Shown here: one piece after another, positions 1 through 4,749 of the stretch
How the letters are laid out: each line of letters starts with the position of its first letter
How positions within the stretch are numbered: position 1 is the first letter of the stretch
Source: JBHELB01 sp041859045
Lineage (GTDB): Bacteria > Hydrogenedentota > Hydrogenedentia > Hydrogenedentales > SLHB01
Assembly: GCA_041859045.1 (NCBI GenBank)
Contig: JBHELB010000073.1
Span: 1 to 5,858 of the forward strand
Direction of reading: 5' to 3'
DNA length: 5,858 nucleotides
The notes under the pieces: model-generated
Databases searched by the model: none
Seen by the model: the letters and a program-made list of their open reading frames with translations, nothing else
Told to the model about the DNA's origin: nothing
Program-made: the position numbers and the translations under genes

Positions 1-18
1 AAATACTCAGCGCGCTGC

Positions 19-48
19 TTGAATATAGTCCTCGACATATGCTATTTT
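19..48 (+). promoter_or_regulatory. Possible sigma70 promoter of the tRNA-Asn gene
   Basis: TTGAAT (19-24) and TATTTT (43-48) are separated by 18 bp. Each matches four of six consensus bases. A start about 7 nt after the second box would lie some 9 nt before the mature tRNA. The position fits a tRNA promoter, but the boxes are weak and the stretch is AT-rich, so chance is a real alternative. Confidence 0.35.
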
Positions 49-63
49 CTTCGTCCGATACAT

Positions 64-139
64 TCCGCGATAGCTCAGTCGGTAGAGCGGGTGGCTGTTA
101 ACCACTAGGTCGCAGGTTCGAGTCCTGCTCGCGGAGCCA
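64..139 (+). tRNA. tRNA-Asn, anticodon GUU, CCA encoded
   Basis: The sequence folds into a full cloverleaf. The 7-bp acceptor stem pairs TCCGCGA (64-70) with TCGCGGA (129-135), followed by discriminator G136 and an encoded CCA (137-139). The D arm contains AGCTCAGTCGGTAGAGC. The anticodon stem GGTGG/CCACT encloses the loop CTGTTAA, which gives anticodon GTT (97-99), reading asparagine codons AAC and AAU. The T arm contains GCAGGTTCGAGTCCTGC with the invariant GTTCGA. Nothing looks damaged. tRNA genes are frequent insertion sites for mobile elements and a recombinase operon lies downstream, but I found no second copy of the tRNA 3' end in this window. Confidence 0.98.
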
Positions 140-180
140 GCATAAAATCTCCCGAATTCTCAGGGAGTTAACCTTGTAAA

Positions 181-219
181 CACAGGCCCTGTGGTACGCC
201 CGCAGGGCCTGTGGCTTTT
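181..219 (+). terminator. Rho-independent terminator after tRNA-Asn
   Basis: CACAGGCCCTG (181-191) is the exact reverse complement of CAGGGCCTGTG (203-213). This gives an 11-bp GC-rich stem with an 11-nt loop, followed by GCTTTTC. It sits 42 nt past the tRNA CCA, where the tRNA transcript should end. A weaker 5-bp hairpin, CTCCC (149-153) with GGGAG (163-167), lies between them and may aid 3'-end trimming. The T tract is short (four T), so efficiency may be moderate. Confidence 0.7.
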
Positions 220-556
220 CCCCAATCGTTGCAAGGGGTTACGCGGATTCAAAATGTCGGGTTTTCTCTGGTTCGTTTTGTCTCCGCGTGGGGTGCTCTC
301 AATACCTCCATGGTTACGCCTCTTCTACCAGCCGTTTTCTCTCCTGATTCTCCCGCTCTCTGGTTAATAGGGCCTCTAATTTAACTGGAGGGTTCGGCAA
401 GCATTTCGAGTCGGCGTAAACACCAATATTTCCGGTATGTATCCTCGGTCGCATTTTAACAGCCTGGATGCGTGTGGTTGAGGAGGCGCAACCGTGGATG
501 GTTGGCGTTGCTAATCGCATGCAACCGTCGGCGCAGAAAATCCGTGGGAGGTCATT
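220..556. other. Gene-poor stretch between tRNA terminator and recombinase operon
   Basis: No convincing gene is seen in these roughly 340 bases, and base use is less GC-rich than in the genes that follow. It contains an 8-bp direct repeat GCAACCGT (488-495 and 521-528); the first copy overlaps a small inverted repeat, CAACC (489-493) with GGTTG (500-504). A 68-codon open frame lies on the minus strand (520 down to 314), but it has no ribosome-binding site and uses codons unlike its neighbours. The promoter of the downstream operon should lie here, yet I could not pick one with good boxes. Serine integrase attachment sites often lie next to the integrase operon, so the element edge may also be here. 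Confidence 0.5.
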
Positions 557-814
557 GTGGTGAGTGTGAATCTGTCGGTGTCATCGTCCGAGAATCCCTT
601 CGATGAGTTGGTGGATATCCTGGCAAAGGGGTATCTGCGCCATCGGAGCGGTCTGTGTTCGTTGCCGAAACCCGAAACGTCCGCAGGCCCGCCACCACCG
701 CACATGCCCTCTCCCCCGCCGTTCTCCGGTTCGGAGATTGAGCTTGACTGTCCGGTCCCTCCAGAGCGTTCATGGGCACAGGATTCAACTCAGGGAGAAC
801 CGGCACATGAATGA
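557..814 (+). CDS. Small Pro-rich hypothetical protein, first gene of recombinase operon
   Basis: An 85-residue protein of unknown function. The N-terminal half has a likely amphipathic helix, NPFDELVDILAKGYLRHRSG (residues 13-32). The second half is proline-rich and probably disordered, with PPPP and PSPPP runs, and ends with an ELDCPVPPERS motif near residues 62-72. I believe similar short proteins occur upstream of DUF2924/recombinase pairs elsewhere, but could not check. The start is a GTG: 557 and 560 are both possible, and the strong Shine-Dalgarno GGGAGG (546-551) is better spaced for 560. The stop lies inside the next gene (8-base overlap at 807-814), which suggests translational coupling and supports this frame over alternatives. 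It could be a directionality or accessory factor for the recombinase; that is inference. Confidence 0.7.
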   Translation: MVSVNLSVSSSENPFDELVDILAKGYLRHRSGLCSLPKPETSAGPPPPHMPSPPPFSGSEIELDCPVPPERSWAQDSTQGEPAHE

Positions 815-1322
815 CATTGAGACCACGCAGCGGATCGAGGACCTGCGCCTCATGACGGCGGGACAGCTCCAGGCGGAATACGCCCGGATCTTCGGTGAGG
901 CGACGGCGTCGCGCAACAAGGACTTCCTATTCAAACGGATCGCGTGGCGCATCCAAGCGAACGCGCAAGGCGGCATCACGGAACGTGCACGCCAGCGCGC
1001 GAACGAGGTTGCGAACGACGCGGACCTGCGCGTGCGTGCTCCGCAGGTATTCAAAGCGCTGCACACGGCCGAGGCGCGAGCGCGCGTAGTCACGAGCACG
1101 CTTGATGCGGACCGCGATCCGCGCGTTCCGATTCCGGGCACGATGCTGGTCCGCGAGTACAAGGGGCGCAACGTTGTGGTGCTCGTGCGGGAGAACGGCT
1201 TCGAGTACGAGAACGTCGTGTATCCTTCGCTGAGCGCCGTTGCCCGCAAGGTCACGGGCACGCAGTGGAACGGGCTGCTGTTTTTTAAACTCACGGCGGG
1301 CAATTCGAGGAAGGCATCGTAA
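807..1322 (+). CDS. DUF2924 domain-containing protein
   Basis: A 171-residue protein matching DUF2924, a family of unknown biochemical function that is often encoded directly before serine recombinases. Visible family marks are an N-terminal helical part with the LFKRIAWRIQ segment (residues 41-50), then a basic, helical middle. The C-terminal conserved part has IPGTMLVREYKGRNVVVLV (109-127), the GFEYENVVYPSLSAVARKVTG segment (131-151) and WNGLLFFKL (154-162). The ATG at 807 is chosen because GGGAGA (793-798) precedes it and the family N-terminus begins there; an in-frame ATG at 603 would only add a translation of the overlapping small gene. The stop shares one base with the recombinase start (TAATG), so the two are probably made in fixed ratio. 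A role as recombinase cofactor is inference. Confidence 0.9.
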   Translation: MNDIETTQRIEDLRLMTAGQLQAEYARIFGEATASRNKDFLFKRIAWRIQANAQGGITERARQRANEVANDADLRVRAPQVFKALHTAEARARVVTSTLDADRDPRVPIPGTMLVREYKGRNVVVLVRENGFEYENVVYPSLSAVARKVTGTQWNGLLFFKLTAGNSRKAS

Positions 1323-2917
1323 TGCGCGTAAAGAAACGGACGTTGAACACTGAATCTCCATTAAACCTGGCGGTCGAGCGCGGCGTGGTACGTTGCGCGA
1401 TCTACACGCGCAAGTCGACGGAGGAAGGACTCGAGCAGGAGTTCAACTCGCTCGACGCGCAACGCGAGGCCTGCGAGGCCTACGTCGCGAGCCAGCGGCA
1501 CGAAGGCTGGGTGGCTATTGAAGAGCATTACGACGACGGCGGCTTCACGGGCGGAAACATGGATCGCCCCGCGTTGAAGCGGTTGCTGAGCGATATCGAG
1601 AACGGCCGCCTGGACTGCATCCTGGTGTATAAGGTCGACCGGCTGAGCCGGTCGTTGCTGGACTTCGCGAGGATGATGGAGGTCTTCGAGCGGCGTCAGG
1701 TCTCGTTCGTTTCCGTCACGCAACAATTCAACAGCGCGAACTCGATGGGCCGCCTTACGCTAAACGTCTTGCTCTCATTCGCGCAATTCGAACGCGAGAT
1801 GATTGCCGAACGCACGCGGGACAAGATGTCCGCGGCGCGGCGCAAGGGCAAGTGGGTCGGCGGTCGGCCCGTGCTGGGTTACGACGTGGCGCCGCAAGGC
1901 GGCCGCTTGCTCATCAACGAGGACGAGGCGAATCAGGTCAAGGCAATTTTCCAACTCTACCTCGAACACCGCGCGCTCATGCCGGTCGTGCATGAACTCC
2001 AAAGTCGCGGGTGGCACAACAAACGTTGGACCACCAAACAAGGCCGCGATATGGGCGGCGAACCATGGGTCAAGAACGCCGTGTTTCGCACGCTGTCCAA
2101 CATCATCTATACGGGGTTCATCAACTACGAGGGCACGATCTACCAGGGCGAGCATCCCGCGATCGTCGACCCCACGGTCTGGGAGCGCGTCCAAGAACAG
2201 TTGCACAAAAACGGCCGCACCGGCGGCGTACAGGTGCGCAACAAATACGGCGCGTTGTTGAAGGGGCTCCTGTGTTGCATCCCTTGCGAGCGACCGATGA
2301 TGCACACGTACACCGCGAAAAAAGGGCGCAAACTGTACCGCTATTACGTTTGCCTGCATGCCCAAGAAGCGGGCTGGCAGAATTGCCCGACGAAGTCCGT
2401 GCCCGCGGCGGCGATTGAGTCGGCGATTGTCGAACACATCCGCGGCGTTGGACTCGAAGCTTCCGTCCAGGCCGAAGTGTGTCGGCGTGTACAGGCGCAG
2501 AAGTCCAAACAGATCACCGCCATCGACCAGGAATGCGCAATGCTCGAAAAGGAACTCGGGCGCATTAACGACGACATTCACCGCATTGTCCGTGCTTCGA
2601 CGCCGCGCGCGAAGATCGCCACAGAGAAACTCGCGCAGGCCCAAGAGCGCTCGGCGAAGATCGAGCAACGCATCGACGGCATCCAACGCGAACGCACGGC
2701 GCTGTACCGCGAACAGGCGCAAGCCAGCGACGTGTCTGCGGGATTGTCCCTGTTCGATCCGGTATGGGAATCATTGACGCTACGCGAGCAGACGCGCGTG
2801 ATGCAGCTACTCGTTGAGAGCGTCGGGTTCGACGGCAGGAACGACGACGTGCGCGTCGTGTTCACGCCGCTCGGAATGAGTTTGACCAAGGCAACCGGCA
2901 AGGGAGAAGTCGCATGA
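1322..2917 (+). CDS. Large serine recombinase (site-specific integrase)
   Basis: A 531-residue large serine recombinase, which cuts and rejoins DNA at attachment sites through a covalent 5'-phosphoserine link. The resolvase-type catalytic domain covers about residues 22-175. It has CAIYTRKST with R30 and nucleophile S32, and DRLSRS (106-111) with R107 and R110, equivalent to the two active-site arginines of gamma-delta resolvase. A long E-helix region with LSFAQFEREMIAERTRDKM (151-169) follows. The Recombinase domain covers about 185-300. A zinc ribbon has C319, C322, C344 and C355 as likely ligands. A coiled coil, rich in Lys, Glu and Gln heptads, spans about 390-470. The length is typical and no catalytic residue is missing, so it is probably active. 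GAGGAAGG (1307-1314) precedes the ATG; the stop overlaps the next start by four bases (ATGA). Confidence 0.97.
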   Translation: MRVKKRTLNTESPLNLAVERGVVRCAIYTRKSTEEGLEQEFNSLDAQREACEAYVASQRHEGWVAIEEHYDDGGFTGGNMDRPALKRLLSDIENGRLDCILVYKVDRLSRSLLDFARMMEVFERRQVSFVSVTQQFNSANSMGRLTLNVLLSFAQFEREMIAERTRDKMSAARRKGKWVGGRPVLGYDVAPQGGRLLINEDEANQVKAIFQLYLEHRALMPVVHELQSRGWHNKRWTTKQGRDMGGEPWVKNAVFRTLSNIIYTGFINYEGTIYQGEHPAIVDPTVWERVQEQLHKNGRTGGVQVRNKYGALLKGLLCCIPCERPMMHTYTAKKGRKLYRYYVCLHAQEAGWQNCPTKSVPAAAIESAIVEHIRGVGLEASVQAEVCRRVQAQKSKQITAIDQECAMLEKELGRINDDIHRIVRASTPRAKIATEKLAQAQERSAKIEQRIDGIQRERTALYREQAQASDVSAGLSLFDPVWESLTLREQTRVMQLLVESVGFDGRNDDVRVVFTPLGMSLTKATGKGEVA

Positions 2918-3333
2918 GAGAAAAGACTACGGCGGACGCTTCACGCACCGTCACCTTCACGTTTCGTTCGCCGGTCCGCGAACACACCGAGCGCGAGAAG
3001 CGTCCGCTTGAGAAAGAAACGCCCGACGGACGCGTGCCCCGCGTGAGCCGACTCATGGCACTCGCGATTCGCTTCGACGGCTTGGTGCGCGAAGGCCGCG
3101 TCAAAGACTACGCCGAACTCGCGCGGCTTGGATTTGTTACCCGCAGCCGCGTCACCCAGATCATGAACCTGCTCACCCTAGCCCCAGATATCCAAGAGGA
3201 CATATTGCACCTCCCCCCCACGACCACCGGGCGCGACCCCATCACCGAGCACCACCTCCGTCCCATGACCACCGTCCCCTTCTGGAACCGTCAGCGCAAA
3301 ATGTGGAAGAAACTGCGGCACGAGGCCGCGTGA
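2914..3333 (+). CDS. Small ParB/KorB-like helix-turn-helix protein
   Basis: A 139-residue probable DNA-binding protein. Residues 1-40 are charged and probably disordered. Residues 43-64 form a helix (RVSRLMALAIRFDGLVREGR). Residues 66-87 form a helix-turn-helix, YAELARLGFVTRSRVTQIMN, close in style to ParB/KorB HTH segments, followed by LLTLAPDIQEDIL (86-98). The tail has the pattern of an LRP segment, then W124 and W131. It lacks the N-terminal ParB nuclease (CTPase) domain, so it is not a full partition protein. Its ATG overlaps the recombinase stop (ATGA) and GGGAG (2902-2906) precedes it. Being coupled to an integrase, it is a good candidate for a directionality factor, an att-site accessory protein or an operon regulator; none is demonstrated. 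Confidence 0.85.
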   Translation: MREKTTADASRTVTFTFRSPVREHTEREKRPLEKETPDGRVPRVSRLMALAIRFDGLVREGRVKDYAELARLGFVTRSRVTQIMNLLTLAPDIQEDILHLPPTTTGRDPITEHHLRPMTTVPFWNRQRKMWKKLRHEAA

Positions 3334-3347
3334 ATCCCGCGTAATGC

Positions 3348-3360
3348 CTCTTGACAAGAG
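3348..3360. promoter_or_regulatory. Palindromic operator candidate over the -35 box
   Basis: CTCTTG (3348-3353) and CAAGAG (3355-3360) are perfect reverse complements around a single central A. The palindrome fully contains the -35 box TTGACA (3351-3356). A dimeric repressor bound here would block RNA polymerase. The first regulator encoded downstream is an XRE-family protein, so autoregulation is the simplest reading. That this protein binds here is inferred. Confidence 0.55.
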
Positions 3361-3380
3361 TTCTCGCGATTGTTTAGGAT
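3351..3380 (+). promoter_or_regulatory. Sigma70-type promoter of the XRE/ImmA unit
   Basis: A perfect TTGACA (3351-3356) is followed after 18 bp by TAGGAT (3375-3380), four of six matches to TATAAT. Transcription would start near 3386-3388, giving a leader of about 170 nt before the XRE start codon. It lies just after the stop of the integration operon, so the downstream genes have their own control. This is the best promoter in the window. Confidence 0.65.
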
Positions 3381-3468
3381 TCACTCAATATTAACAACGA
3401 TGACTACGAGCCGAAGGAACGGCCCGGTACGGCCAAGACGCCTCAAGAATATCGCGCTGCAAATGAGC

Positions 3469-3528
3469 GTACGGCTGCTGTGGGAATTGCCGTTTCCCAA
3501 GCCAGTCCGAGGAAAGAACTAGCCGTAC
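3469..3528 (+). promoter_or_regulatory. Nested inverted repeats in the XRE leader
   Basis: GTACGGCT (3469-3476) pairs perfectly with AGCCGTAC (3521-3528). Inside it, TGGGAA (3481-3486) pairs with TTCCCA (3494-3499) around a 7-nt loop. Another GTACGGC copy lies at 3427-3433 and could compete for the same partner arm. There is no T tract, so it is not an ordinary terminator. It may be a structured leader RNA or a protein-binding site. The stems are modest and the function unknown. Confidence 0.35.
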
Positions 3529-3560
3529 AGGTATGTTTTCGGTAGAGAAAGAAGATATCC

Positions 3561-3947
3561 ATGGCGGGCAACGTTAAGTTTGGAAAGCACATACGGGAAT
3601 TGCGCGAGGCGCGCAAGCAGAATGACCCCAGCTTCTCGCTTCGGCGTTTTGCGGAGTCGGTTGGCATCAGTGCGACTTTCTTGAGCAAGGTCGAGACGGG
3701 CGAATTCGACCCACCGGCCGCAGACAAGATCAAACGGATGGCGGAACTCCTGAAAGAGAATCCTGACGAACTTTTGGCCATGGCGGGCAGAGTGGACCCC
3801 GAACTGCCCGAGATTATTCGCGACCAGCCCAAGGCGATGGCGGACTTTCTTCGCACGGCCCGGGAGACCGCCGTATCGGAAGAGCAGTTGAACGCCTTTA
3901 CACAGATGCTTCGGACCATGAACAAAGGAAAGGGCCCACAAGGCTAG
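3561..3947 (+). CDS. XRE-family transcriptional regulator (ImmA partner)
   Basis: A 128-residue cytoplasmic DNA-binding regulator. The XRE/Cro-type helix-turn-helix lies at about residues 7-72, with FGKHIRELREARKQ, then SLRRFAESVGISATFLSKVE (26-45) as HTH and recognition helix, and a conserved ETGEFDPPAADKIKRMAELL stretch (45-64). A short helical C-terminal region (82-118, including PEIIRDQPKAMADFLRTA) is common in XRE proteins paired with ImmA and may be the dimerisation and protease-sensitive part. The ATG at 3561 follows the purine-rich GAGAAAGAAG (3545-3554). The protease gene begins 6 bases after its stop. The expected role is a repressor of its own operon, removed when the neighbouring protease is activated by stress. 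That mechanism is known for the family and is inferred here. Confidence 0.93.
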   Translation: MAGNVKFGKHIRELREARKQNDPSFSLRRFAESVGISATFLSKVETGEFDPPAADKIKRMAELLKENPDELLAMAGRVDPELPEIIRDQPKAMADFLRTARETAVSEEQLNAFTQMLRTMNKGKGPQG

Positions 3948-3953
3948 TCGCGG

Positions 3954-4631
3954 ATGAAGGTGAAGTTTTTCTCTGAATCGCAAATCGAGAAAGCGGCGAT
4001 GCAGTTATTGGCGGGATATGCGGCCAAATTCGGCCCGATTTCCGTGCCTATCCCCGTCGACGAGGTCCTTGAGTGCTATCTTGGCCTGAACCTTGCCATC
4101 GAAGACCTTAGTGTCTACGGAGAGGACGTCTTGGGTGCCACCTGGCCGCGGGAGAAACGCGTTGCAGTAGACCAATCGCTTGACCCCTCCGTCTTTCCAC
4201 ACAAGCTAGGGCGTTACCGATTCACCGTGGCGCACGAACTCGGCCACATCGACCTTCACGCACATCAACTCAAAGACAACAACCAGTCCACGTTCTTCGG
4301 CGAAACAGATCGCCCGGCCATTGTCTGTCGCTCCAGTTCAAAGAAAGAGCCTATTGAGTGGCAGGCGGACCAGTATGCGGCGTACCTGCTAATGCCCGCC
4401 GAGATGATCTATCCCATATGGCGGGATGTGCATGGCGACAAGCCTTACGTGGCGGTCGACGAGATTGCGGAACTATCCGAACGCGTTGACGCTCCGGAGT
4501 CGCCCACGCCAACGGTGTCTGCGGCGCGGCGGATGGCTAAATGTTTTGCTGTCTCGGGACAAGCCATGCAGATACGGCTTGAGTCCCTTCGTTTGATTCG
4601 TATGGAGCCCGCGGAACCGGAGCTCTTCTAA
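3954..4631 (+). CDS. ImmA/IrrE family zinc metallopeptidase
   Basis: A 225-residue metallopeptidase of the ImmA/IrrE (COG2856) family. Proteins of this family cleave or inactivate a partner XRE repressor, as ImmA does for the ICEBs1 repressor and IrrE for DdrO. The zinc site is seen in TVAHELGHIDLH (91-102): H94 and H98 are metal ligands and E95 the catalytic base. A third acidic ligand is E135 in the segment EWQADQYAAYLLMP (135-148), a typical family signature. N-terminal residues 1-60 contain the usual IPVPVDE-like hydrophobic stretch (VPIPVDEVLE, 31-40). The C-terminal part (190-215) is helical and typical, so the gene looks complete. It starts 6 bases after the XRE stop, with AAGG (3939-3942) as a weak Shine-Dalgarno, so it is probably coupled. 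No signal peptide is seen, so it is cytoplasmic. Confidence 0.93.
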   Translation: MKVKFFSESQIEKAAMQLLAGYAAKFGPISVPIPVDEVLECYLGLNLAIEDLSVYGEDVLGATWPREKRVAVDQSLDPSVFPHKLGRYRFTVAHELGHIDLHAHQLKDNNQSTFFGETDRPAIVCRSSSKKEPIEWQADQYAAYLLMPAEMIYPIWRDVHGDKPYVAVDEIAELSERVDAPESPTPTVSAARRMAKCFAVSGQAMQIRLESLRLIRMEPAEPELF

Positions 4632-4749
4632 GCCCTCCAAGAACAAATCCCAGAAGGACCATCTTTGTTTGTGCTGTTTAGTGTTTAGGTGATAAGCGCT
4701 AGATTTGATTGGTGCGAGTCAAGGTTCAACCATTGGAAAGGATGCTCAC
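4632..4749. other. Spacer between ImmA gene and the unknown gene
   Basis: These 118 bases hold no gene and no convincing terminator. The AACAAA (4642-4647) and TTTGTT (4664-4669) pair is AT-only with a 16-nt loop. A perfect 7-bp tandem repeat TGTTTAG is present (4675-4688). Possible promoter boxes (TTGTGC 4669-4674 and GATAAG 4691-4696) are poor. Readthrough from the XRE/ImmA promoter is therefore likely. GGAAAGGA (4735-4742) is the Shine-Dalgarno of the next gene. Confidence 0.5.

Larger units (their letters stand above)
557..3333 (+). mobile_element. Four-gene integration module of a mobile element (edges not defined)
   Basis: Four genes overlap stop-to-start in series (8, 1 and 4 bases), each with its own good Shine-Dalgarno, and centre on an intact large serine recombinase. 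Such modules mark integrated elements. The range given is that of the genes, not of the element: neither attachment site was identified, no terminal repeat was seen, and the cargo may extend beyond the right end of the window. Confidence 0.55.

Noticed and set aside
64..139. tRNA-Asn as the attachment site of the element
   Set aside because: No second copy of the tRNA 3' end was found in the window, the tRNA is intact with its own terminator, and large serine integrases use tRNA genes less often than tyrosine integrases. It remains open if the far end of the element shows a repeat.
603..806. N-terminal extension of the DUF2924 gene from ATG 603
   Set aside because: The extension is an Arg/Cys-rich out-of-frame reading of the overlapping small gene, and the DUF2924 similarity begins after ATG 807, which has its own Shine-Dalgarno.
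1280..1290. Run of six T then AAA as a frameshift site inside the DUF2924 gene
   Set aside because: In the coding frame it reads as TTT TTT AAA, which does not match the X XXY YYZ slippery pattern, and the protein continues in the normal family pattern (FF near the C-terminus).
1775..2722. 315-codon open frame on the minus strand
   Set aside because: It is fully antisense to the serine recombinase, whose catalytic and zinc-ribbon motifs are unmistakable. It is a codon-bias shadow.
4642..4669. Terminator after the ImmA gene
   Set aside because: Only a 6-bp, nearly all A-T stem with a 16-nt loop and no adjacent U tract; too unstable to call.
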